Below, one piece after another: positions 36,517-47,492 of a stretch of DNA of 64,000 nucleotides. Source of the stretch: Hemerocallis citrina. Taxonomy: Eukaryota > Streptophyta > Magnoliopsida > Asparagales > Asphodelaceae. Both the position numbers and the translations under genes were made by a program. The stretch's first letter is position 1. Every line of letters begins with the position of its first letter. Location: positions 47,052,458 to 47,116,457 of the forward strand of contig CM030365.1 of the NCBI GenBank assembly GCA_017893485.1. The letters run 5' to 3'. Below the pieces are notes generated by a model. The model made no database searches, was not told where the DNA came from, and was given only the letters and a program-made list of their open reading frames with translations.

Positions 36517-36750
36517 AAGTAAGTAATAATACTAATAAACAATAAAAATCGTAATAATAATAATAAGATTGAAAGAGTGAAATTGACAATAAATTTTGAA
36601 ATATTATTCATATGAATTTAAGTTATACAATTTTAACAATTTCTAATGAAATGAAGAATTCAATTCACAAATAAGTTTTATACAATAACATATTTCTTAT
36701 ATACAATTTTAATTGACTACAAGTTTTCTAATGCAACATAACAAGCAAAG

Positions 36751-38865
36751 CTATTGTTGTTGTTGTTGTTGTTGTTCTACTTCTTCGGGCGAGTTGCTCC
36801 CACTTGTGGAACTTGATAGTGCTTTTCCTTGTGTCCTATCTTCAGCCTTCAGCCAGTTTTCTGTGCAAACGAGCATCTCTAAGGCCTCGGGCTTCAAGCG
36901 ATTTCTGTAATCAGTTAGAACCCTGCCACTTGTAGAAAATGCACTCTCAGAAGCAACTGTAGAGACAGGAGGAGTTAGTAAATCATTAGTCATAATTGAC
37001 AGAATACTAAATGTGTGTTCATGGTCTTTCCACCATTGTAAAATATCTAGTGGAGAAGTAGAAGGCTCAGAATCTTGTTGGTTATACCAATTTAATTCAT
37101 TTGATTGATTAGTCCTATATTTTTTTGATTGAATTTGTTCAAGTAAATTAAATGTTCTATCACCAATTCTACTTTTACCCTTACCTTTAGAACTAACAGA
37201 AGAAGAACTAACCACAGAAATTGTACTACTAGAAGCAAAACGTCTATCATAATAATCATACAAGTTATTTAACGTAGATTCAAACTGAACTAAAAAAGTA
37301 GCGCAATCAGTTACTAATTCTACATGTTCCTCAAGTAATGCAAAAAATATTTCTATCAAACTCTTCGTACCTTCTAATTTGATACGAGGATCCACAACAT
37401 AGCAACACAAAAATTTTTGAAATGCAGGTTTTACAATGTCACTAATATAGGGATCATTTAACATTTCGTTAAATATTTGCATCATGCTAACTAATTCAAT
37501 AAAAATGCTACTAGAAGTAGATTCATATGTTTTTGAAAATTTTAAAGTTACGGTTTTAAAAGGTTCTAAAAATTTCAACAAAGATTCGGCAAAAAACCAA
37601 TCGGGGGGAGTCATTTCAAAATTCTGCATATTTTTTGCGATACAAAAATCATTTACAACTGCTTTATATTCGGTGACAACATTTAGTAAATCAAAAGTAG
37701 AATTCCATCGGTGTCTAACATCCTTTGGAAATCTTCTAAAAGGAACATTTCTAACCCTACACCAAGCTTTCCATTCTTGTAAAATGCTTGGACTTAATGC
37801 AATGAAATGTACACAATTTCTAATTTTAACTATATATGGATCAGCTATTCTTAATGCATCTTGAACACATAAATTTATAATATGACATGCACATCTAACA
37901 TGAAAAATATTATCAGATGGAGGGTTTAATACAGATTTTAAAGTAGTAATTGCTACATTGTTGTTAGATGCATTATCAAAACTAATAGTCATAATTTTAT
38001 CGCGAATATGAAAAACATTACAAATTTCTATAATACGATTTGCTATTTCAGTGCCACTATAGGGATACGGCAACGCCGTAAGTGATATGATTCTTTTTTG
38101 AAGAATCCAATCATTATCGATCCAATGACAGGTTATTCCCATCGTTGGAATATTGTTGACACCCGTCCAACAATCCGAAGTTAAACTAACCCTACAAGTT
38201 AAACTCCATAAAATTGCAATCAAAGCGTCCTTCATTTCAATGTACATTTTAAAACAATCCGATTTGCAAGTATTTCTCGGAATTCTTTTAAAATGAGGGT
38301 TTAAGGACGTTTGATTAAAATTTTCCAAGTTCCTACTCTCGGGATAGGAAAATGGTAACTCTTCCTTAATGACTAATCAGGCCATTTCCCGACGAACAAG
38401 ATCGGGATCATAAGGATGGCTATCAACTAGACCGGTCCTAGGGTTGATTTTTTGTTGGCTTTGTATTTGATCAAGAAGTTCTTTATGATTATGTTGGATG
38501 TGCCTACTAATTGTACCGTTGCCGTCACCCCTCTTGAATTTGTATGTTTTACCACATGTTTTACAAACTTTCAAACCTATACCCGGAGTATGTTCGTCCG
38601 GGATATAATCATAAAACTTATGCCAATTGCTAGTTTCTCCTCTACTTTTCCTACTACTACGGGGTTGTGTGGTTTCGGTTGGTTGTTGTTGTTGTTGTTG
38701 TTCTTCCAATTGTATGTCACCTACAACAACGTCGTGTATACCCCATTGTTTCATAGGAGGATCATGGTAATCTTGGGCGGGCTCACTAGTTGGGACAATT
38801 GGTGCTCTACGGAAAGAGGAGAAGGAATCTTGCCCGCTACGACCGCTACCGCGTGATCTAGACAT
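36751..38865 (-). pseudogene. hAT transposase with one in-frame TGA
   Basis: The reading frame runs from ATG 38865 (MSRSRGSG) to a poly-Gln C-terminus at 36751, about 704 codons. A BED zinc finger (CKTCGKTY...HIQHNH) lies near 38460-38590. A DDE-type core follows (TSDCWTG, then FDNASNN and RCACHIINL). A hAT dimerisation domain comes next (about 37050-36840, STVASESAFSTSGRVL). TGA at 38377-38379 interrupts the frame after REMA. Relatives usually have Arg there, and CGA to TGA is a single C-to-T change. The frame resumes at once with LVIKEELPF. An alternative start at 38982 would add 39 hydrophobic residues and is less likely. As it stands the protein would be truncated unless the stop is read through. 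Confidence 0.88.
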
Positions 38866-39429
38866 AATGTAGTAATGTGCTAAAGTATGTAAAAAAAAAT
38901 ATACAATGTAGGAACGGTGAATTATACAAAAAAAATCTAAAAAACAAGAGGGTTGAGATAGAGAAGTTAAAAAAACGAACAATAATTTTAACTATAACGC
39001 AAAAAAAAAATATAACGAGAGAGGTATGAAATTTTGATACCGTTCACCGTCGAATACGCGTATGTAAAAAAACCGTGAAAATAACAATAGAATAGAACTA
39101 GAAAGAATGAATTTTCCGATTCCGCAATTGAAGAGTTGAGGAGAGCATGAAGTAGATTTGACGATGGTTGAAGAGAGTTGAAGACGATGAAAATGTTGAA
39201 TTTTGATTCTGATACGACCGAAATTTGATCGTGTATATGCCTCGTTGTAGAATTGTTTGATGAATACTACAATTGTTGAAAAATTCTTTAGAAATGATGT
39301 ATATTAGTAGATAGAATAAGAGAGTAAGGTATGAATTTTTTTGAGATTTTTGGGGATATTTATAGGCTTAAAATGTGGGGAAAACCAAAAAAAAAACAAA
39401 AAATGCCAAAAAATGGATACAGAGCCGTT

Positions 39430-39751
39430 ACCAACGGCTCTGTTGAAGCCAGGGAAACTTTCGACCGTTCGACCTGCGGGTCAACGGTCGACCCGTGACG
39501 GGTCGAACGTTCGACCTGGACGGGTCCAACGGGTCGGAACCCGCGGGTCGACCCGCGGGTTGGCGGGTTGAATTCGCAAGCTGAACGGGTTCGCGGGCCG
39601 GGTTTCGCGGGTTCAATTCACGTTATTTGCGACTCGGGTCGACCCTGTACTGTTCACCGGGTTCGACCCGAACCCGCCATCTTGTTAAACGGGCCGGGTT
39701 CACGGGCCGGGTCGCGGGTGGGTCGCCGACCCGGCCCAGTTGCCATCCCTA
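39430..39751. promoter_or_regulatory. hAT subterminal repeat array, right
   Basis: Many GGGTCGACCCG, CGGGTTCGCGGG and GTTCGACC units, including a perfect 24-bp palindrome at 39539-39562 centred on GTC|GAC, precede the right terminal repeat. Confidence 0.65.
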
Positions 39752-39967
39752 ACGCTCGCCAATAAAGCTCCTATATATATAAACTCAGATAATTCACCAA
39801 CCTCGCCTGAGTCACCCGTATTCTTATACACAAGCTCAACAATATACATATATATATCAAGCATCAATCTATTATCGCATAAGTAGACATTACCCCATTC
39901 ATACATTAATCAAATTACCGCTAAGATATCAGCGGATATAATATCATATTATCATCACCACTCTCAC

Positions 39968-39970
<3 letters not shown>

Positions 39971-40002
<32 letters not shown>
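39971..40002. repeat. (TA)16 microsatellite
   Basis: An uninterrupted run of TA dinucleotides. Confidence 0.9.
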
Positions 40003-40003
<1 letters not shown>

Positions 40004-40227
40004 TCAAATTCCCATTTCAACTTAATATTATATGGATACTTATAACGATCGGTAAAATAGTATTACTAATTATACATATAAAACCATATCAACATCATCA
40101 CCGATATCCTATCACCAATATCATTAATATAACATTAACAAGAATGTCACCAATAATGAATATCACCAATATACTAACACAAAATGCATATATGTATATC
40201 TCCAACATTTTATGATTACACAAATTG

Positions 40228-40530
40228 CAGCCCATCAAGGGTCCTACGCATTCATCAAGAATAAAACGGTTAGCTTAGTCAAATAAATTCACACAACGCT
40301 GCCCACCAAGGGTCTTATGCATGCGTCTAGACTAAAGCCGATAGCTTAGTCAAATAAATTCACACAATGCTGCCCACCAAGGGTCTTACGCATTCGTCAA
40401 GACTACAACCGGTAGCTTAGTCAAATAAATTCATACAACGCTGCCCACCAAGGGTCTTACACATTCATCAAGACTCAAGCCGATAGCTTAGTCAAACAAA
40501 TTCACACAACGCTGCCCACCAAGGGTCTTA
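40228..40530. repeat. 71-bp tandem repeat array
   Basis: Four full units and the start of a fifth, each beginning CTGCCCACCAAGGGTCTTA and containing ATAGCTTAGTCAAATAAATT. The fifth unit is broken by the copia LTR after GGGTCTTA and continues at 63678 with TTACGCATTTGTCAAGAC, which proves the boundaries of element H. Confidence 0.9.
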
Positions 40531-40559
40531 TGTTGGTGTATGCCCTAGAGGCCAGTTGT

Positions 40560-40660
40560 TTTATTGTTTTCCTTATTATTATTAGTATTATTATTATTGT
40601 TTTCCTTATTATTATTAGTATTATTATTATTATTGTTATTACTATTACTATTATTATTAT
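40560..40660. repeat. ATT-rich low-complexity repeat
   Basis: Imperfect TTATTATTATTAG units, with a duplicated TTGTTTTCCTTATT segment, at the start of the copia LTR. Confidence 0.75.
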
Positions 40661-40891
40661 TGTATTTTTCTTACTATTTTATTTTTGATGTTGATATTGA
40701 ATTACTTTCACCAAAATGATGAATCCCAAATTATTTTCTGTCTTGTATTATTATCCTTACCAGTATTGTTAATATTTTATTATTATTTTTATTTTTACCA
40801 GTATGTTTATGATGATTATTATTGTTATTATTTTTGTCATAATTATTTTATTATTATTATGTGTTGATTTTTGTATTATTAACATTATTTT

Positions 40892-41473
40892 TGTTAACAC
40901 CCATTAGTTTTGACCTAATTATTTAAATTAAAGCTCTTCTCTAATTCCCAATTTTAATCTGGTGTCTCATTCTTTTCTTCCTGCTCGGATCGTCGCTTGT
41001 TGTCGCGTGGTCTACAACGACATGTCTGCAGCTTGGAACGTCACCATCAGAGTGGCGCAGCAGAAGCGTGGTGGGACCATAACCCACAGGTCCCAGAATC
41101 ATATTATTGCTTCTCCTTCCTTGCATTGTTTTGGTTTTTCCTATCTCTTACAATTGTTCTCATCCGTTGACTTATTGTTTGATTCAATTCTTCCCTGTCT
41201 TTTCTCTCTTTGATTTCAGTTCTACCAACTCCTTTATTGTTTTGTTATCTTGTGTTGATTCTTTCCTTTTGATACTGTTCGTTCTCTTTCTTGCACTCAA
41301 TTTGACCTCACTGTTATCCACTTTTTTCTTTTTCTGGTGTTGCCCCTGCTTTGTTCATTTCCCATTAACCCTCTGTTTTGTTACCCTTCCCCCAGTTAGT
41401 TTATTTTTGCCTTATCCTATGTACCGCCTAAGCAAATTTTGAGGACGAAATTTTGTTGTAAGGTGGGTAGGAT
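40892..41473 (+). mobile_element. Element D: remnant of gypsy 3' internal region
   Basis: The right part (41400-41473) resembles the region just before the 3' LTR in element C: TATCCTATGTA, then TTTTGAGGACGAAATT and the purine tract TTGTAAGGTGGGTAGG. The left limit is uncertain. A sequence like an LTR start (TGTTAACACCC) at 40892 may mark another fragment. No pol motif is found, so the 5' part of the element has been lost. The ORF at 41107-41442 has no recognisable domain. Confidence 0.45.
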
Positions 41474-44400
41474 TGTTTTCTTAAAAATGTATTTTTGTGT
41501 ATTTCTTGTATTTTAAAAATTTTCGCAAATTATTTTTTTCGGTTTTCAAATTCTTTTGTCAAAATGTATTTTTTTTTGGATCTTCTATTTTAAAATCTGT
41601 TTTCGATCAATAATTTTAAATTGTAACTATTTTATATGATTTTATATTGAAATACAATTCCTAGTTTTGTTATTATTGTTATTATTGTTATTTTTGACTA
41701 GTTATTAAAAATCCATTTTATCTACTAATTGTATAAATTATATTTTGTAATACAAATTACATTTTATTAGAGACAATATTTTTATTTGTTATTTTATTGA
41801 ATTTATATGCCCATTTTTTTCTTATTGGATTTTTCTTAAATATCCATTTAAAAATCCCATATCCTACTTCATCACATTTTTCTTCCTACAAAAAAAAAAA
41901 AAAAATTCCATTTAAACCCACCTATTAAACTACCACCCAGACTCTTGCCTAAACTACCCTACCGAAACCACTAAACCTTTTTTTACTAATGTTAAAACTC
42001 ACTAAATCAATCACCTTCTATATGCATTCCCTGACTATTGGATCTTTTACTATACCTATTAACACCTATTACCTTATATGTATACTCTCCAAATAAAAAG
42101 CCTACAGATTCTTACCTTATCAAAACCGTAGCTGCATTTTCCCCCCTACACCACCCGGATTTCACCAATGCAAACCGACCCACTTCTTTCTTTTTTTCAA
42201 CTTGTAGCCGTCATGTGCACCCCCATCTTCAAACCCTAAAACCCTAAAATATATCATACTCTATATATTTGCAATCCAACTACACATTCTTTTTCTCCAA
42301 ACCGTGCTGCATATTTTCTTCCAAACCATTGAACTCTATTTCCGTGCTTCATCTCTTCCGCTTCCTCTTCATCCGCCGTCGCGCACTCTCTTTCTTGGGA
42401 TTTTTATTGAGCGTGCTCGAGTGCGCGTGTGGATCGTTCGTGAGTCCGTGGATTTTCGTTCGTGGGATTTGTTCTCACTTTTGAGTTCATCGTTCTTCAT
42501 CCCAATTTAAGGCAAGTAACTTATACTACAATTCATTTGGTTTGATACAAGTCAAAAAATTCACCTATAGTGCAGTTGGGTCTAGAGACAACCAAAGATT
42601 GTGTTTTCCTTGATGAGTTTTGTCTCTATTATGATAATTAAATTGGCCCTAGATGACTTATGACACCAATCTTGATAGGATAATGCCATAGGTTTTGCCC
42701 AATCTTGATTTTTAGGCATGTATGCGATTATTTGTGTGAATTTGTGTTTGGATGAATACTCATGTGAAATAATAGGCTTGAACATATTAGTAACCCTAAA
42801 TCATGATGTTTAGATGTTTGGTAGGTTGTATTTCAAGTTTGAGGTGTTTGGATCAATATTGTGAAAGTTATGATGTTCTTGATTAGAGGTGTGAAATCTA
42901 TATTTGCTGCTTGTTCTGATTTGATTGTTGTTTTCGTCCATGCTAAAGTCCGAATCTTAATTCCAAAATAAAAGATGAATTTTATATAATTTTGTCTATT
43001 TTCAAATTCCACTAGTTTTGTTTGATTTGGATTTCCTATGACTGAGTTATGACTGTTGTTGTACAGAGGTGTCGATCTATTCCAGATTCAGTTTTTGGTT
43101 GATTTTGTTAACAAACTATTTTCAAGAACTATTCTATACATATTTTCTTGATCTAATATATTGGTCAGTGTTTCTTTATGAAGTTAGGGATTTCCCAGAA
43201 TTTTTATGAATTTTATTAATGTGTTTTATGTGGTGTTTCATGATCGTTTCTAAAATCAACTTTTGCTGTATTTTGCTTGTTGTGCTATAAAGAACTCTAT
43301 TTTCACTATAATTTTCTATACTGTATGAAAATTCTTTATGAAATGTGAAAGTTAGTAAAATCTATCTATTTTCATATCCCTTTGGTGGAATTGGATTTTG
43401 ATTCACTGCTTGCGAGATATCTTAGTTTTCGTACAGCAGTGTCGAGATTTCCAGATTCGTTAAACTCTGTTTTCTTGATGCTTTGGTATTTTTGATTACT
43501 GATCTATACTTACTGAAATATTATGAAACTTGTTAATATGAGTATAGACTTATAGGGGAATACCCCAAATTTTTCGTGGATTTATTTAATGTGTTTTCAT
43601 GCTCTTAAATTCGTTTTTCTGATTTCTGCCTGAACATGTTTTCTATTTTCAAACTTGTTTTGAGTTAAGATGTTGTGAATTACTATATGTCTTAATTATA
43701 CTTGTTAAATTCGTGTGGATGTCTAGTTTCCAGATCCTTCGACGGATCTAGGTTTGGATTTCTGTAGAAATGAGAATCACTATTTTAGTACTGATCTATC
43801 ATGCTGTCATGATTATGAACCTACACCATTTTGCTCGATTATGTGACTGTATATTATCTATGCACGCTGATTTGTTTTCCTGAACCTTATACTGATTATA
43901 ACATGTTAGCTTGACACTATTTTGTACACATTCATGTCTTTTTGATAACCATAATAAAAGTAACCAAGCCGGGGTTAAGGAAAAGATCTAATAGTGGATA
44001 GTTCAGAAACGTGTACTCGGAAGGGGGCCCGTATTTTCCATTTTGATGCATGTTGATTCATGTACCTGTTACCTGCTGCTGCATGGAGCTTTGGTTCATG
44101 TACCTGTTACCTGTTGCTGCATGGACCTGTTGGTTCATGTACCTGTTACTTGTTGCTGCACGGACCTGTTGGTTGTGTACCTGTTGCTTCATGAACCTGT
44201 TGCTGCATGAATCGGATGATTCGTGTACCTGTTGCTTCATGAACTTGTTACATGTTTCTGTTCTGATTCCTGAGTATTCTGCCCTCTACAGTCAATTATG
44301 AAATCTAAAGCGAACTGTTTGTTGTAGCAACCATGTTGTATGGACGACATGAAGTGCTACCTAGATAGTAATCACTACAAGACTTGAACATGATTACCTG

Positions 44401-45107
44401 TATAGGAGACCTGAACATCATACTTGAACATGATACATGCTTGCTTGATACTTGACTACATGATATATGAGATGTGATACTTGGGATTTGATATTTGGTA
44501 CATGTTACCTGATTATCCTGATTACCTGATACCTGTTACATGTTTATCGGTTTACCTGTTGATCTGTTTACCTGACACTTGACACATGTTACCTGTACCT
44601 GTTAGTATACCATGTTGCTAGTTAGTTTTTCCATGTACTTGTATCCTACATTATTTGTGACCCACGACTTGCAATTGACGGGTACTTGTGTTTTCTCTTT
44701 TCCTCTTTCCTGCATTCGTTGAATTGCAGATTTGGAAAACAGGTTCCAGACAGTATTGGTGACATGATGTACTAGATGCTAGAATTTTGCTATTATTATT
44801 CTTGTTGCTTATTTTGAACAATAATTGTATTTTGAGACTTGGATTTATTCTTGTATTTGGGCAATGTGACCCAGGATTATTTATGCATTTCAGATCATGA
44901 CTATTTGAGATTAATATATTTTATTTCAAGTATTCTTGTTGGTATTTGGTTCATATGTGCATGTAGTTGACTTTTCTGGCTTCCGACTCTGATTTTATTG
45001 TGATATGTTGTAAAGAATTCCTGAACAGCTTATGGATGATGAAAATCATTCGCTGGGCTTTTGTTACGTACTCGTATTTCGTATTTTGGGAAGCGGGGCG
45101 TGACAGT
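41474..45107 (+). repeat. Element D 3' LTR
   Basis: About 3.63 kb, plus strand. It starts TGTTTTCTTAAAAATG (several terminal bases lost) and ends GAAGCGGGGCGTGACA at 45107. It is the reverse-complement relative of the LTRs of elements B and C. It contains its own short-repeat region at 44030-44260, built on TTCATGTACCTGTTACCTG. The repeated-codon ORF at 44050 is this repeat read as protein. Confidence 0.8.
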
Positions 45108-45628
45108 AATAATGTACTGAACTAACCCACCATGAGAACGCTGTATGGAGCGTTACGAGAGTGTCATAAGCGGTTCTCACAGTGACCATGGTGGATGTAG
45201 TCCTTTGACTTGAAGTCACTACGGTTCCCTACATGAGAAGTTATATGTTTTAATGTCGTCAAACATTGCCTATAATAAGGTGATTATAAAGTCGACTATT
45301 AGATATACTATAAATCATGCGGAGGAATGTGAGTGAATTAGATAGGATTTGTCCCTCTTACATAACAAGAGCGATATCTACGGGCCCCTTTATTGAGTGA
45401 GACTGCAAAATGCATGGCCGTGATCAAATGTGTCAATATGAGATATTGAGCTCATTTATTTTAGTAAGTCTACTCGGACATCTAGAAACCAAAGATTGAA
45501 CTATACAAGGGTGACACACTCTAAGCCTTATGATCAATGAAGATATATGGATAAAAGGACTAGACTATATGGTAACATTGGTCGCGGATAGGTTATGTCT
45601 AATCACTGACATTCCCGTTACTTGAGTA
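45108..45628 (+). repeat. Element H (copia LTR), middle piece
   Basis: It aligns with the reverse complement of roughly 10300-10660 in element J (GAGTGAGACT and AAATGCATGG blocks). It ends with GAGTA (45624-45628), the target site of element C. Confidence 0.75.
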
Positions 45629-46149
45629 TGTCACGCCCCGCTTCCCAAAAAGAGAATACGGAATACGGATACGCGACAAAAGCCCAGTGAGTGATTTTCA
45701 TCATCCATAAGCTGTTCAAGAATTTTTACAACATTCACAAGAATAATCAGAGTCGGAAGCAAAAGAATCAACCAACATGCACATATGAACCAAAATACCA
45801 ACAAGAATACTTGAAACCAAAATATATTAATCTCAAATAATCATGATCTGAATAAGTCAAAATCCTGGGTCATATTGCCTAAATACAAATAAATCTAAGT
45901 ATCAAAATACAATATTGTTCAAAGCAAGAAACAAGAAATAATAATAACAAGAACTAGCACTAATACTTCATATCACCAATACCATCTAGAACTTGTTCTC
46001 CAAAATCTGCAATTTAACAATTGCAGGAAAAGAAAGAAGAAAACAAGTACCCGTCAATGCAAGTTACGGGCCGCTTGTAATGCATGATACAAGTACATGG
46101 AAAAAACTAACTAATAACATGGAATATGCATGATAACATAATAGAATAC

Positions 46150-46720
46150 TAGCATGGCAAGATGAACAAGTACAAGTGGCATGTATCAAATGACAAGTGA
46201 AACAAAAACAAGCAGCAAGTATCAAGTATCATGTAAACATGCATCAAGTATCACGAATCAAGTAATATGAAATCAAGTAACGAGTAACAAGTGTCAAGTA
46301 GTCAAGTACAAGTGTCAAGTAGCAAGTTTCAAGCATTCTGTTCAAGCATCAAGTCTCATGTATCAAGTGCCATGTATCAAGTCTCATGTTCAAGTCTTGT
46401 ATTATTACTATCTAGGTAGCACTTCATGTGCCATCCTTTTATCACATGGTTGCTACAATCAATGCAATCTCGTTTTAGATTTTATAGTGGACCATATAGG
46501 GTAGTGTACTCAGAGACAAGCCTCAAGAAATTAAGTATCAAGTATCAAGCCTCAAGTATCAAGTAAATAAGCCTCAAGAGTGAAGTATCAAGCCTCAAGT
46601 GAAATATCAAACCTCAAGTAGTGAAATATCAAGCCTCAAGTAGTGAAATATCAAGTCTCAAGTTATAAGTATCAAGCCAATTCTCAAGTATCAAGCCAAG
46701 TATCACATAGAATCAATAGA
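46150..46720. repeat. Degenerate short-repeat region in LTR
   Basis: Dozens of variants of ATCAAG, CATGTATCAAG and CCTCAAGTATCAAG. The same region exists in the other LTR at 60060-60610, with small internal differences such as an extra CATGTATCATGTAAT stretch near 60270. Confidence 0.8.
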
Positions 46721-46906
46721 TTCTCTTCCGAGTACACGTTTCTGAATTATCCACTATTAGATCTGTCCCTTTAAATCCCGGCTTGGTTAATTATTATTAA
46801 TGTCAAACAAGCATGTATGTGTCACGAAACAAGCAAGTATATCATAGTATGATCAAGTAATAAGTTCAAGTAGCAAGATAAATATATACGTGTGCAAGAT
46901 AACTCA

Positions 46907-47492
46907 TCTATATAATAAATTACAAAGAAAGCTATCAAGTGGATCTCATTCAATCTCTCCTATAACCAATGGCCTAGATTGATTCTCACAAAATATATTT
47001 TTCCGCCCAAAATTTCAAATCCCGAAATTAAAATTTTTCCCCCAAAACTAAAAAACTCGTTACTTTATTACTATCTCTCTCTTCTCTCTTCACTTTTTCA
47101 TATTTCTCTATTTCTCTCCCTCCATCTCTCTCTCTCCCATTCTTTCTTAACTTACTTAGAAATTTAGATTTAAAAATTTCAGGTTTGTAAAATTTTCAGA
47201 ATTTTTATGTTTTTTTTATTGCACATGTTATATTGAAAATAGCAAATATCTCTTCAACAGTTAAATTTCATTATTTTCTACCCTTAAAATTTTAAGAAGT
47301 TGAATTTTACACCCTCATTTATAATTATTTTTCAACAGATACTAATAGAAACATGGACTTTTATTTACAACTAATTATTATCATACTATTATAACTTGAA
47401 CTACATAATTGTTGCTTTACTGTGTATAGGCTTTTCGTGTGTTGTATCGTTCTGAAGACGTACCGTAGGCACGTGTCCACGGGCAAATCTAG
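46907..47492 (+). mobile_element. Non-autonomous Helitron (586 bp)
   Basis: It is present in the 3' LTR of element C but absent from the 5' LTR, where the empty site reads ACTCA|TAAAGGG. The insert starts TCTATATAATAAATTAC, ends CTAG and lies exactly between A and T. A 20-nt inverted-repeat hairpin (47463-47482, CCGTAGGCAC with GTGTCCACGG) ends 6 nt before CTAG. These are the defining Helitron end features. There is no Rep/helicase coding, so it was mobilised in trans. A pyrimidine-rich CTCTCT tract lies around 47070-47150. Confidence 0.93.

Larger units (their letters stand above)
36223..39751 (-). mobile_element. Element G: hAT transposon (Ac-type), complete ends
   Basis: 3529 bp. The terminal inverted repeats start TAGGGTTGGCGAACGGG on the left and TAGGGATGGCAACTGGG on the right (read inward). 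The 8-bp target duplication ACGCTCGC is perfect (36215-36222, 39752-39759). Subterminal regions are GC-rich and packed with GGGTCGACCCG-like motifs, typical transposase-binding arrays. It encodes one transposase on the minus strand with a single in-frame stop. Confidence 0.93.
39752..40530 (-). repeat. F' LTR-like sequence, third piece
   Basis: It resumes after the hAT target duplication. It is AT-rich, with a (TA)n run and a 71-bp tandem array. No gene is visible. Confidence 0.55.

Noticed and set aside
41107..41442. 111-codon hydrophobic ORF, possible membrane protein
   Set aside because: The sequence is T-rich, which alone gives Phe/Leu-rich translations. It lies in transposon remnant sequence and has no counterpart domain.
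44050..44301. ORF with repeated CTW/MYLLPVAA-like segments
   Set aside because: It is the translation of a degenerate nucleotide repeat in the element D LTR.
46150..46720. Regular short repeats that might suggest a CRISPR array
   Set aside because: The units vary in sequence and spacing, there are no unique spacers, and the DNA is a plant LTR.
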